Shown piece by piece: positions 21,301-32,200 of a stretch of DNA of 64,000 bases (position 1 is its first letter; each line of letters opens with the position of its first letter). The position numbers were made by a program, and so were the translations under genes. This DNA comes from Telmatactis stephensoni. Its lineage: Eukaryota; Cnidaria; Anthozoa; Actiniaria; Isophelliidae. Below the pieces are notes generated by a model. That model was given only the letters and a program-made list of their open reading frames with translations. It made no database searches and was not told the origin of the DNA. The DNA lies in NCBI GenBank assembly GCA_029948255.1, contig JALIZF010001243.1, positions 1 through 64,000 on the forward strand, read 5' to 3'.

Positions 21301-24300
21301 AGACGTACCTGTCTGATATCTTGGTTTGCTCCAATTATAATCTGATCCATGGCTGATGGGGGGATTTTAAGACCTTCTTTATAAGCAATAGACATCATGG
21401 CTCCCTGGAAAAATCAACTTGCTCATCAGATTTTTGGTTTATAAACAAAAACATCAATGCTAATTTGCAAGCCACTACTGAGATAAAATAAGTTACTGAC
21501 ATATTATAATACAATGGTACAATGTATATAGTTTTATAGAGTAGATTTTGTATGACTGTGAAAACAGCACTGCACGATCACGGCATAGTTACGGCAGGAA
21601 TTTCAAATGTTTTTATAGACAACACAGCACTAACAAGGTCATGGCACGGGGCTGTCTGTTTCACACTCATATGAAACCTTCTGTTGTTGTGACTTACTTT
21701 AATTTGTTCCACACGGGGTCTTTGGAATCTGAGATCAAAACAGTAGTTGACAAGGCTTCTTATTTTTTGGCTGTTTCTGTCATTGCACATGCAAATAATG
21801 GGGATTTTAGTGCTCTTGATCAAAGAGATCAATTCCTGAAAAGGAAAACAAACATACATGAAATGTAACTTAAATGACTGATACACAATATCACAATGTC
21901 TCACAATGTAACCAGGTTTTTGGGAAATGTGATGTTTTGATTGATAGCGCCTTCTCCTCAGTTAGGGACTGGTCATTATTTACAGGGTGGGATGGGCTGG
22001 TCCAAATAGAGGGTGGGGGGGGGGTGGGGTGGGGGCACATATTTTTGTGCACACTCTGTATAAATGTCGTGAATGTATGTATGTGGGAAAGGAGGGGACC
22101 AGCAAAAGTTGAGCATTACATTTTTCATTTACATCACCCCCCCTGTAAATTGACTGGTCCCTTATTCAATACCATGACATGACAGTCTGGCTGGAATTCC
22201 TGGACTAAGTACTAACAAGAATGCCTACCAACTGCTAAAATGGGTCAGTCGAGCAGGTATCATTTACAAAGTCAATATCAAATGACGTTATATGTACAGC
22301 AACTCTCTCCTAATGGCCCTTCAAATTGACAGCGACCTCTCTCTCTGCAATGGACACCTTATACTTGTCTCTCTTGGCCAAAAAATCCATTATTTTATTG
22401 CAGCTAAACTCCCTATATGATGGGCAGCTCTATAAAATGAACAGCTCTATAAAATGAACAGCTGGTGATTGTCCTGAGGGTGTCTGTCTCTCTCCAGAAA
22501 GTTCACTATATTTATTTTATGCCTGGGTTACTGTACCTGCATACCACCCCTGTCCTCATTGCCAGCCATGCCGTCGACTTCATCCATGATAAGAACATGT
22601 TTGGATGCATCCTTATAAGGATTGTTTGGACCTGAACAAAAAGAATGGAACAATCTTTACTTTAGTATCATTCAGTCTTGAGTATCATTCAGAGTATCAT
22701 CTTCATCTGTCACTCTACCCCTTCTTTCCAGGTATTGTTGTATTACCTGGGAAGAGAGGTAATTATTGTAATACTGCAATAACGAGGTGATGATGATGAT
22801 GGTATTGATGATGAGGATGATGATAAGGTTCATCAATGTGTAGACTGTAGTAATTTTCCTTTAGAGGAAATGGGGAAATGCACTACAATGGATAATGCAC
22901 AAATGGCATGATGATGATGATGGTAATGATGATGATATTGATCATGATGCTGATGACTAAGCTGGATTTGTTAAGTTGTTTTATAAAACACAATCACTAT
23001 AATTTTATCTTAGTTCTTTAGGAAAAAAAGAGCTATTAACACTTGGACCATGTTGGGAAGTCTCCCCATGTTAAAGTGTATCTCCCTCACCTCCAACAAA
23101 GGCATCCATACTCTTATTAGACAACAACTGTGACACATGCCCTTCTAATGATTTCTTGTTCCTAGAATCACTAGCATTCATTTCCACAAAACTGTAGCCA
23201 AGTTCTTTACAGACCAACACTGCTGTAGTTGTCTTGCCAACACCAGGTGGACCTGACAGCAAGGCCGCTTTGTGTATTGCACCATCTTGGTCTCTTTGGA
23301 AGAATGAAGCTGAAATAATTTCGGAGATTTGTTGATCAATACACATTAAGAAATTGCATTAGAACTCAACTATTGGTTGGAAGTCAATCTTCATTGTGAA
23401 CTGCAATACTTGTTTTCCCTTAGACAATATTTTTGTAGCAATACTGCTTATGTTTGTTGGTGTGATCCTTGTTTTCATCAACACATTTTCTTGAATTTCA
23501 TTTCAATCAGTGAAACTCTCTATGCAGTTCTTAAAAAACTCATTAATAATTCATAAGGCAAACACAATGAAAATCGCCACCGTGACGAGTGTCTTTAAAT
23601 CTGATAAAGATTCGGCCTAATTTACATAAACTTTAACCTCAATTTTCTCCAAGATAAATGAAGATATTTTTGAATTTCTTTTAGAGAACCACTCTAATAT
23701 GTGTTGGAGTTTTTTAAGCCGTATAAAGAACTCGAGAGAGTGTTTTATCGGTATAAAGATCCTCGCCTACGGCTCGGATCTTTATATCCGATAAAACACT
23801 CTCTCTCGTTCTTTATACATTACTTAAAAGGTGTGGGATGGAGCTCTAATTGAAGGTGGATAGACCATGATATCATTTTAGTGCCAAATAAAGGGAAACA
23901 TATTTATTAAAGGGACATATTAAAGGGTGACTCACTGCAGCTTTTTAGGTCCTGTACATTTATATTTATTAAAGGGATATATTCAGGGGTGACTCACTGC
24001 AGCTTTTAAAGTCCTGTACACTTATATTTATTAAAGGGATATATTCAGGGGTGACTCACAGCAGCTTTTAAAGTTCTGTAGGAAGGCTGAGCACTAGAGA
24101 GTGGGGCAGAGGGCACACTCTCTACCCCCTATAAAGACACTTTGGAGATGAGACATGAGTGACGCCCTTGCTTATGAATACATGTGAGTCCACATTGATG
24201 GAAATACATGTAGGTGTACAGTGTCTGCCCCCTAAAATGACACCTTGGTGGGGGGTGGGGATGAGGAGTGGGGATGGGTGGGACATGTAGTTTCCTGTCT

Positions 24301-27300
24301 ACTTTATAGAGGCGATCCCTTTGAGAGTTCAATAAGTACAGTGTAGGGTGCCAAGAAGATCTAATGACAGAACAAAAGATAAAAGTACACAAATTAACTT
24401 ACTCTTAGGGTGTGTCTTTTTACGATTACTGTTCCAATTTTTAATCCAATTTATCAATTTCCTCATGTTACTCTTGTCACCTTGTTGACCAATAATTTGT
24501 TTAATAGTCTGAGGTTTGTATTTATCCACCCACATCAGGCTTTCTCCTGCTGCAAAAATCAAATAGGATTAAAATAAATAGGAAAAACAAGACAAAACAA
24601 AAACAAGGTAAAACAACAACCCTACTTTTTGTTTTCATGGAAAAAAACTCGACTACAACTCACACACTACTGAAATTACCTTTTACAACTGGAGATCCAG
24701 ATGTCTGAGTTGCTGGTGAGAACACTGAACCTGTGGACTTTTGTGAGTTTTGTGATTCCACCATAGCCTTACTGGGCAAGGCCTTAGGAGATTTTTTGGG
24801 TGGAGATTTTGTCAATGGAGACTCACTCACTGATGTTTTGGGCCTTTTGGCTGGCGGCTTCTCTGGTGTTTGTTCATATGAACTCTTTTTGCCAGGAGTA
24901 TTTTTGACCAAATCAAAAAAGCCATCTTCATCAATAACTTTGGTACCTAAAGTATTTGCCTAAAGACAAGAGAAACTGTTGTTATTTGAAGAATAAATGT
25001 CTGACTCATTGTACTTTAGTTTGGTTTAATTAGGTCAAAGCTGGAGAAATAGGAAGACAACTGTACAATGAATGAACAAATGAATGAAAAGATAAATATA
25101 ATGAAAACTGGATGAAGGGATAAAAACAAATGTACCTTAGATGTCTTAGAAGCACCAGGATCTCTGCCAACAATTAAATAAGACGTCTTTTTGCTAACAG
25201 CTGATGTTACTTTCCCACCATATCTTTGGATAGCATCTTGAGCCTCCTCTCTTTCAATTGTCTCTAAAACTCCAGTGATAACGAATGTCATTCCTTCAAA
25301 ACAATTTTCCTCTCCCTGCAACCAAGTAAATCAAACCAGGAAAATGTTTAAGAACATATCATTAATAATAATGATGATGATGATAGATATATAGATATAT
25401 AGATCAAGGTATGGAAAAAGACAAGGAGACTACATTTTCATCCCGACAAGCCTGTTTCGTGAATTGCTTCACTCATCAGGGGATTTAATGAAGAGAATAC
25501 TCGTAACCATCGTATATATACTTAAAAATTTACATAATTAATGTGGCGTTAAAATAAAGGATCAGCTGTTACGTAGCAATGCTTTGTTTCTGTGGCGGCA
25601 AGAAGACACGAGTTCATTACGTTTGTTGAGCGATGACAGTTCTGGTCGGCAAATGATTATAAATTTTTTCTTTTATTTACTAAATATATACATATAAATA
25701 TATGAATGTGTGGTAAATGTCATTAAAAGAAAATCAGCCACAATGTTCCACTGTCATGGGCCAAGATTGAGCTTTATCCTCCAATGCATAATCAAGAATA
25801 ACATTTTTAAGAGCATTTGTGCAGGCTCTCCCTAGAGAAACTGTAGCGATGCTAGAGTATAAGGAGTCATATCAACATCATCAAAAACACTACATTGTCA
25901 CTTCATGGCTGAATAAAAGAACACTTCAAATCAACTCACTGTCTACACTGTACAAGATTATACATCCAGGAGATGCTGTCAGTTTTAAATAGAATAAGAT
26001 GAAAGCAAGTCCGAATATATTTATTTTAGGTTGATATTCAACCAACATGACTATCAACCTAAAATGAATATATTCGGACTCGCTTTCATCTTATAAGATT
26101 ATACATGCTACTGTTCCATGTACCTGAGGTATTTCCTTTGACCCAAGTGCTCTTGGTCCTTCTCTTTGCATAAAACTTCTGTAACTGGACTTCTTCTTCT
26201 CCAGAGAAGCAGGGGGATTTGATGATTGTGTTTGTGGGGTGTCAGGCTTTTTCTTTGGTGATTCAACAACTTTGAAAAATGATCAAAAAATAGTTTATAA
26301 AGATGTTATGAAAAACGTAAATGGTAAAAATATCTGCACCGTATGGTAAGTGGTGAATAACTCAGTTCATCAACCAGCTACTTACTACCATTACCTTACA
26401 GTTAACTTACCATCACCTTACCTCAACATTACCTTACTGACCAACCACTTATTGACCACTTACCAACCCACTTATCAACCACTTATTGACCACTTACCAA
26501 CCCACTTATCAACCACTTGTTGACCACTTACCAACCCACTTATCAACCACTTATCGACCACTTACCAACCCACTTATCAACCACTTATCGACCACTTACC
26601 AACCCACTTATCAACCACTTATCGACCACTTATATTACCAACCACTTGTTCAACTTACCAACCACTTACTACAGTGCAGATTGTTCACTATTACCATGTA
26701 AACAATATACATGTAAGCAAGGCAGAGATATCTTTATTGTTGTCTACACATGCAATTTAAAATTATTAAGAGTTACCTATTTTGTAGTTGAGTACTAGTT
26801 ACTAAGTCTGTGAGACTTATAGGCACGACATTGGTGTCTTTTCTTTCAGAAAGAGAGAAAAGATCATGTAAACAACACCTTAGATTTCATTATTAGTACC
26901 TGGTTTTGATGGACTTGGAGTCTTTTGTGGTCTGGTTTTGGCATTTTTCTTTTCAGGTGTTGGTGTATCAGGAACTAATGTCTTGGATGCAGCAACAACT
27001 TTGGCTAATTTTCTTGAAAGACTTGGTTTTTCTTCCTTGACAGGAGACTAAAATAATATAATGATGTAAAGATGTTAAAAATAAATATCTTTCCAGGGAC
27101 TGTGAAGAGGGCAGCTAATGTGACACGTGACAGATGTGACTATAGGCAGCTGATGTGACACATATGACAGATGTGACTATAGGCAGCTGATGTGACACAT
27201 GACAGATGTGACTATAGGCAGCTGATGTGACACATGTGACAGATGTGACTATAGGCAGCTGATGTGACATGTGACAGATGTGACTATAGGCAGCTAATGT

Positions 27301-30300
27301 GACACGTGACAGATGACAAGTTAAGCTGACGTAGGCATCCATAACCAAAGTCAAATTTGATGTCAAGAATAGTCATGGCTATGTGTCTTAACAATCAGGT
27401 GGATTTCTGCTGTTGCCAGTTTCGATTGAGAACCCCCTTTACTTTGGATAAAACAATTTTCACCTTCTTGGCTGGGGATTTGTCTTCTTTTCTCTGGAAA
27501 AAAAAGAACAAAATGAAGAAATAAGTAGCTACAGATAGTGTAACTTTGAAACCTGTCACTGTACAATGGCCATGGTTACACCCAAATACCTTTTTCATGG
27601 GTTGGTGGCTATCATGTTCAGAGTTCCCTTTAGAGGGAGATAATGTTGAAGACTGTGGCTTCTCTGTTATATCCTCATCTGAGGTCTATTTAATATAATC
27701 AACATAAGCATGGTAAGATACGAGTAAATCTAATATACTGTTTTTGCAACTGCAGTGTAAATGATGCTTGCATTGGCACAGCTCAGTATTGGGAGTTCCT
27801 CAGGGATCTATAGTGGGCCACTGGAGAACAAATGGTATTTGATGAATGTGGATGCTGCACACTGTAGTGTAAATGATATTTGCATAAGCACTGCTGAATT
27901 AGGGGTTCCACAGGGATCTACATTGGGCCACTGAATTATAGCAGTGATCAATTGCAAGATTTTACCAATATTGCATCACACAATAAGTATCATTTTATCA
28001 AGATGAAGGTTTGCGAAGGCTTATTTGCCTGCCCTAGCTAGCTGTCATATCTCTTCCCTTGTAGTAGTCCCCCTCCTATTATATTTTCATATATATACCT
28101 GTTTTCTTTTGGAGGATGCAGTTTTCCCTGCTGATCTTTGTACAGGGGCAGACCCAAAGAAATCATTCACAGTAGTGGTCCGCTTTACTGGAGTAACTGG
28201 TTTTTCTACTTTAGTTAACTTTTCAGGTTTAACTTGTTTTTCAGGTGAAACTGGTTTGTCAGGTTTGCTCTTTTTCGTATCTATTTTTTTGGATTTCTCT
28301 GCTGACTTTGAGAGTTTTTTTATATTGATTGGAGTCTCATCATCATCTGATTAAAAATATAAGCATTAATTTAATATGAATTTAAACAAGATATATTGGA
28401 TTCGTATCTGTGAATACAGAGCTATTTAAATACCTATGTATAAAAGAGTTTTATATTTAAATATATACAAACATGTTGACCAATCACCTTATTTATTTAC
28501 CGCTTTTTACTGGGGAACTGGCGCAGAAAACTTCAGTTACTTCAGCTCCCATCTTCCAATGTATTCCAATTTATTTATTCTTTATCATCATGTAAACTTA
28601 ATTATGTAAATTACATTGTAATTGTAATTGTAATTGTACATTATACAAGACTGATCAATAAAGAGAGTATAAAGACAATAAAGAGAGTATGAATTTAGTA
28701 ATGTCCTGATGACAAAATGATGTTTAAATATTTCAATGCCTCCATAAAGGGACCTTTTACATTGTATGATAAATTCCAACCCTCCCCACCCAAATTACCC
28801 CAGAATCTTTCCAGGGGCGGATCCAGGGGGGGGGGGGGTGTCCATAGGTGCACCGGACATCCCCTAGCACCATATGAAATGACATCATCAGATCCATTAT
28901 TAGGAGGCCGCCATCTTGGATGTGATGTCATCTCTCAAGAGGCCTATTTGGGACACCCCCTTTGCAAAATCCTGGATCCGCCCCTGCTTTCTCACTTCAA
29001 ATTGGATCATTTATAATTGAGGCCTGTAGCCCTGAATGCTGCCGACTCTCAATGATGTTCAATTCAACTTACAGTACCTGAATCATCAAAATAGGAAGAT
29101 TTCTTGCTTTTAGGTGGTTTTGATGACCCTTTTTTCTTGCTGGAAGTTTTCCTTAAACAAATTAAAAAAAATCGAAAGTTAGTTCAAGTTAGCTTTCCAT
29201 TGTATGCCAACATACATTAAAATGAATTACTCACCTCAGTCCTTCAGGTAATGGCTCTTCTTCTGATTCTAGAAAAATCATTTTATAATAAAATTAAAGA
29301 AAAGATTAACATGAACCAAACAAACTGGAGAAAAAAATCAATTTTGAACTCAAATACATGTATCCATGCATTGTACATCTAGACCTTAAATCACTCCTGA
29401 AAACAAGTGATTCCAAGAGACCATAATACTAAGAGATGGCAACTTGCAGATAGATGTTTATGCAATGTGCTTGACAATTATTAAGTTAATTTTTTGCAAC
29501 AGGAATTTGACGCCATACCACGGCTCTTAAACATTGGAATTTGATTTTGACACAGATAATTACAATATGAACCATAAATTTCTCCTCCAGCAACCAAATT
29601 TTCATTATTTGTACATGCCATGTCATCAGCTTTCTGTTACTAAAAATAACCTTAAGCACTAAGCACATCGAGCTGACATCAATACAAGTTTCCCTCTCTT
29701 AGTATAATTATGGTTTCTTGGTGATTCACAGTGACTTTCTAGCAATTTTTTGCAAGTTTTCTTAACGATCTAAGTATAATATGTTATTTGGAGTTTTTAA
29801 TCTGAGTGGACTTTCAGAGCTTTTACTTTTATGTCAAGGTCTTGTAGTATGCACACCTGAATCACGACTTTTCTTTGCTTTCTTAGGCTTTTTCTTGATA
29901 AAAGCATCATCGTCATCATCACTTTCAGAAATTGCAATGATCTTTGAAATACAAAAATGAAAACAGTTAAGTCCATAAGTTGTCATTGAATTTGGTAATT
30001 TTTGTTTAAGATATTGTTCAAGATGAAAGAAGAGGAGCTGAAAGGAGAGGAAAGAGGGAAAAGAGGAGAATGGGAGAAGAGAAGGAAAGGGAATAAGAAG
30101 GGAAGGGAAAGGAAGGGAAGGAAAGATGGGAGAGAAGAGGGGGAGGGGAGGGAGGGGAGAGAGGAGGGAGGAGGGGAAGGAAAAGAGTGCTTCTCATTTT
30201 TTTTCCACCCCTACCACCCCAAAGAAGCAATGCTTGGTCTCAATGTGCAGATAAAATCCAATGAATTTTGTTCTACTTTGCTGCGAATGTGTAACATAAG

Positions 30301-32200
30301 CTTATTACATTGCAAAATCAATAATGTTGCAAACCAAAGGGATTTTACGTTTTAGTGAGAGTCTTATTCTCAAATAGATGATGGTTCATCAGTCTGTTGT
30401 ATGAAATCTATGAATATTTAAATAGGATAATGTATGTGTGATGGAATGAAGGATTTACATATTACTATTATATTATTATATTCTCTACTTTCACATTCCC
30501 CATAATGCCCTCTGTTTTTGGGGGGTAGTTATTGTAATTCAAATGTATTTGATTTTAATAACAACTGATTTGATTAGCATTACAATAACTACCCCCCAAA
30601 AAACAGAGGCATTATGGGGAATGTGAAAGTAGAGAATAGTCCCAATACATGCACTCTGATTGGCCAGAAGTTGTGCTCCATCAGAGAACAGAGCACAGTT
30701 CTTTATTTCAGCAGCACAAGCTTGAGTGTGCAGGTCTTTTGCAATTTTCGTATGGTGGGAATTGAACATTTTTCCTTGAATATGTTCTTTGTAATTTAGT
30801 AAGTATGTAATAAAATAAATAGAACAGTATTTTTCGATGCTCCGTTCAGTAATACAGCACTTAGGAAGTACTGAGAGCACTCAAGAAGTGTGTATAACAC
30901 TCGCCTATGGCTTGTGCTCTCTTTACACTTCTTTTGTGTCCTCATCACTTCCTATGTGCTGTATTATTGAACAGTTCTGATGTCATCTGTGTGAGCTCAA
31001 CTGCACAAATTTTTGTACAGAGGAAAACTGAGCTTTTTTCCTTGGATATTTACTTAACAATTTAGCAACAAAATCACTTAACTTTTTTTGCAACATAATG
31101 TTGCAAAATGAGTTGAGGAGTGATGCTGCACATTTTTCCATCCGAAAATTAACTTGTCTTGCAACAAAATAGTTTGCTGCAAGTTAAAAAAGTCTGTTGC
31201 AGCAAATAGACAGTTGTAACGATAGGTATTTCCTGAGTATTCATTGTGTTTCGTTTTAAATTGCTTGGAGTTAATTGCTGAGTGTACACAGTGCTGTTCC
31301 AATAAAAGGGATACCAGCTGCCCACCACAGTTTTGCATTTGTTCTTTAACACAACAACGTTACATAGTGTCAGAAGTGGAACAAAATTTGCAACAAAATT
31401 TCATGATGTTGTGCGTATTACCACCCCAAACTCAACTTGTCTCACAGTAAGCTGCGAAACGGCTTCCTTCGTGTTTGTGATTGATCCAATCAGAAGTCAG
31501 GATTCACTCTACTTGCAGCAAACTATTTTGTTGTGAGACAAGTTTGTTTTCGGGTGGAAAAACATGCATCATCACTCTTCAACTCGTTTCGCAATGATGT
31601 TGCGAGACAAGTTGAGTGATTTTGTTGCTCGTATTACCGTACTTAAATAATAAAACAAACAGAACATCTTTTTCCGTACTCTGTTTCAGTAATATGTACA
31701 GCACGCAGGAAGTGCCGATAGCACTAGAGAGGTGGGTGGAGAGCATTCACCTATGGTTCGTGCTGCCCTTACACTTCTTCCATGCTCTTATCACTTCCTG
31801 TGTGCTGTATTAATGAACAGAGCACAGAAAAGCTGTTCTATTTGTTAAATAGTTACATATTATATTTTGCGCGCGCGCTAAAACGAAAGATCTTGGGCTT
31901 CAACAATATGAAATTCTTAAGCAAACCGATCACCCTCAACTTACACGTTTGGCTCCTTTTTTCTTCACATCTTTATCGTTTTTTTTGTTTTTACTTTTGT
32001 TATATCCAGGGGACGGCGATGAAAGGGATTTTTTCTGGGTACTTTTGCTCTTGTCTCGTGATTCTTGATTCGCGCCACTTGCAGCTTTTTGCTTGAAATT
32101 TGGGCTGAAGAAAGATCTGATGTCCTGTTAAAACATAAAAAGGGTTCTGGGAAACCAACTTTACCATGCTAAAATGATAAACCCGTGTATTTACCGTCAT
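15390..32200 (-). CDS. RFC1: Replication factor C subunit 1 (clamp-loader large subunit), 24 exons
   Basis: RFC1 is the large ATPase subunit that loads PCNA at primer ends in the nucleus. Exons, high to low: 32200-32195, 32124-31945, 29941-29857, 29268-29235, 29151-29078, 28346-28099, 27685-27590, 27493-27464, 27047-26900, 26269-26124, 25315-25136, 24959-24680, 24549-24403, 23309-23091, 22631-22537, 21835-21698, 21404-21309, 20764-20666, 20035-19887, 19573-19456, 18364-18219, 17671-17590, 17122-16985, 15656-15390. All junctions keep frame, giving 1066 aa (human 1148). Visible landmarks: N-terminal MTDIRSFF, a lysine-rich linker, NDFFGSAPVQRS near residue 185, the BRCT domain about 350-430 (GMTFVITGVL, YGGKVTSAVSKKTSYLIVG), Walker A GPPGVGKT 571-578, Walker B LIMDEVD 638-644, sensor-1 MCND 672-675, and a basic GK-repeat tail. 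The first coding exon is only 6 bases. Orthology is clear along the whole length. Confidence 0.97.
15880..16077. mobile_element. Foldback MITE (ATGTAAACACCCTC family), copy 2
   Basis: Same sequence order as 11872-12074, including ACTAGGATCATCCTAGC, ATTTACTGCATTCTGTTTA, and the end CCATGTAAACACCCTC. It lies in the last RFC1 intron. Confidence 0.8.
16080..16650. mobile_element. Foldback element with TTTCCTTG subrepeats
   Basis: An inner palindrome has arms about 16364-16454 and 16484-16574 (shared words GTCCCCTTCACAGTT, CGAAGCGAGACGAACGGTGAGC in part). Outside it both sides carry AAGTTTTCCTTG or AAGTTTCCTTG repeats and ATCTTGCTTGTGTAGAC-like words. Overlapping ORFs on both strands here are by-products of the palindrome. 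Confidence 0.65.
17691..18133. mobile_element. MITE-like repeat with GGTGGTCGCTTA motifs
   Basis: CAGTCAAACCTCCCATAA at the left is mirrored by CTTATGGGAGGTTG near the right. The right half repeats GAGAGGTGGTCGCTTA variants three times. It starts 20 bases upstream (in RFC1 sense) of RFC1 exon 22, so part of the splice acceptor region may derive from it. Confidence 0.55.
18145..18176. repeat. (ATC)n microsatellite
   Basis: Short imperfect ATC/CAT run in RFC1 intron 21. Confidence 0.7.
18552..19100. repeat. 42-bp minisatellite, about 13 copies
   Basis: The unit starts TTGCACGCAACACAGTTACA and continues CCGTGTGTCCACCCCTACAATA; the first ten copies are nearly identical and the last three degenerate. 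Because 42 is divisible by three, it creates long open frames on both strands (185, 246 and 144 codons) that are not genes. It sits in the RFC1 intron between exons 20 and 21. Confidence 0.95.
19762..19790. repeat. (ATC)n microsatellite
   Basis: Perfect ATC run in the RFC1 intron between exons 19 and 20. Confidence 0.8.
20160..20450. repeat. 36-bp tandem repeat inside an AACCCAGGATTAAA-type repeat
   Basis: About seven copies of a unit containing ATTTTAACCCAGGATTAAAT and CTAAAGAAAACCATTC. The array is bordered by GGCCATTTGCAGTAACTC and TTAATTGCCCTTTGAACCAG. The same AACCCAGGATTAAA core occurs as single copies at 49066 and 49500. It lies between RFC1 exons 18 and 19. Confidence 0.85.
21538..21685. 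mobile_element. 150-bp TIR family, copy 2
   Basis: AGAGTAGATTTTGTATGACT at the left and TTTCACACTCATATGAAACC at the right match copy 1 at 9748-9896; the interior AGTTACGGCAGGAATTTCAA also matches. It ends about 14 bases from the splice donor of RFC1 exon 16. Confidence 0.75.
22006..22040. repeat. G-rich tract
   Basis: Several G-runs of four or more separated by single T residues on the plus strand (template for RFC1), with potential to form a G-quadruplex. It lies in the intron between RFC1 exons 15 and 16. Confidence 0.6.
22785..22965. repeat. (GAT)n-rich region
   Basis: Three clusters of imperfect GAT/ATG triplets in the intron between RFC1 exons 14 and 15. Confidence 0.7.
23717..23823. 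repeat. Foldback palindrome
   Basis: GTATAAAGAACTCGAGAGAG-TGTTTTATCGG-TATAAAGATCC is followed after about 14 bases by its inverted copy. It lies in the intron between RFC1 exons 13 and 14. Confidence 0.75.
23885..24080. repeat. Tandem repeat of about 63 bp, three copies
   Basis: Three consecutive copies of a block containing TTTATTAAAGGGATATATTC and GGGGTGACTCACTGCAGCTTT with GTCCTGTACA. They lie in the intron between RFC1 exons 13 and 14. Confidence 0.8.
25385..25700 (-). mobile_element. Probable Penelope-like or retrozyme remnant carrying the hammerhead
   Basis: The hammerhead at 25433-25492 is bordered on one side by GATATATA microsatellite (about 25380-25403) and on the other by a non-simple block (GTGGCGGCAAGAAGACACGA, about 25588-25670) that ends near an AT-rich ATATATACATATAAATATA run. 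No reverse transcriptase is visible, so it is a short remnant or a non-autonomous unit. Boundaries are approximate. Confidence 0.5.
25433..25492 (-). ncRNA. Type I hammerhead ribozyme motif
   Basis: Read on the minus strand: CTGATGA (25479-25473), stem II GTGAA/TTCAC closed by a GCAA tetraloop (25472-25459), then GAAA (25458-25455), a short stem III ACA/TGT with loop GGCT (25455-25446), and C17 at 25445, giving predicted cleavage GUC|GGG between 25445 and 25444. Stem I forms from ATCCC before CTGATGA and GGGAT after the cleavage site, with an outer TTCAT/ATGAA possibility. All core nucleotides of the hammerhead consensus are present. The short stem III is typical of hammerheads in Penelope-like elements and animal retrozymes (family knowledge). 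It lies in the RFC1 intron between exons 10 and 11, in RFC1 sense. Confidence 0.85.
25994..26094. repeat. Foldback palindrome
   Basis: ATAAGATGAAAGCAAGTCCG at the left is mirrored by CGGACTCGCTTTCATCTTAT at the right, with near-perfect arms of about 43 bp and a 15-base loop. It lies in the RFC1 intron between exons 10 and 11, close to exon 10. Confidence 0.8.
26370..26670. repeat. Minisatellite of CCACTTAYYGACCACTTACC type
   Basis: Repeating CCACTTATCAACCACTTATCGACCACTTACCAACC words, about six blocks, in the RFC1 intron between exons 9 and 10. Its complement (GGTTGGTAAGTGGT) resembles the 22-bp minisatellite at 3600-4040. Confidence 0.85.
27112..27315. repeat. 37-bp minisatellite, about five copies
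   Basis: The unit contains GACAGATGTGACTATAGGCA followed by GCTGATGTGACAC. It lies in the RFC1 intron between exons 8 and 9. Confidence 0.85.
28812..28986. mobile_element. hAT-type MITE (CAGGGGCGGATCCAGG)
   Basis: Terminal inverted repeats CAGGGGCGGATCCAGG and CCTGGATCCGCCCCTG are perfect over 16 bp, bordered by CTTTC on both sides. This terminal type is widespread among animal hAT MITEs (family knowledge). A long G-run follows the left end. It lies between RFC1 exons 5 and 6. Confidence 0.85.
29413..29721. mobile_element. Full-length copy of the CCAAGAGACCATAATACT MITE
   Basis: CCAAGAGACCATAATACTAA at the left is mirrored at the right by CTCTTAGTATAATTATGGTT-TCTTGG, and TGATT flanks both sides. 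Its interior matches 1-250 in part (CTCTTAAACATT, TACTAAAAATA, GACATCAATAC). It lies between RFC1 exons 3 and 4. Confidence 0.7.
30018..30195. repeat. Purine-rich (GGGA/GAAG) tract
   Basis: About 175 bases almost purely A/G on the plus strand, so polypyrimidine in RFC1 sense. It lies in intron 2 of RFC1. The ORF that runs through it is compositional only. Confidence 0.85.
30479..30638. mobile_element. Foldback MITE
   Basis: ATTCTCTACTTTCACATTCC-CCATAATGCC is mirrored exactly at the right end, and GGGGGGTAGTTATTGTAAT is mirrored near the loop. Arms are about 58 bp. It lies in RFC1 intron 2. Confidence 0.8.
30838..30976. repeat. Palindromic repeat, copy 1 (CAGTAATACAGCAC)
   Basis: TTCAGTAATACAGCACTTAG and the inverted ATGTGCTGTATTATTGAACA frame a core with CTCGCCTATGGCTTGTGCT. 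A diverged second copy lies at 31675-31818. Confidence 0.65.
31060..31640. mobile_element. Foldback element rich in TTGCAACA words
   Basis: AGCAACAAAATCACTTAAC near the left end mirrors GTTGAGTGATTTTGTTGC near the right end, and AAATAGTTTGCTGCAAGT mirrors ACTTGCAGCAAACTATTTT. A related right end occurs at 36596-36705 in an ELP6 intron. Confidence 0.6.
31675..31818. repeat. Palindromic repeat, copy 2
   Basis: Diverged copy of 30838-30976 with TTTCAGTAATATGTACAGCA and ACTTCCTGTGTGCTGTATTA. It ends about 125 bases before RFC1 exon 2 begins on the minus strand. Confidence 0.6.

Noticed and set aside
28490..28560. Possible extra RFC1 exon between exons 5 and 6
   Set aside because: Joining it in the phase set by exon 5 meets a stop codon, while a direct exon 5 to exon 6 join is in frame and matches the family.
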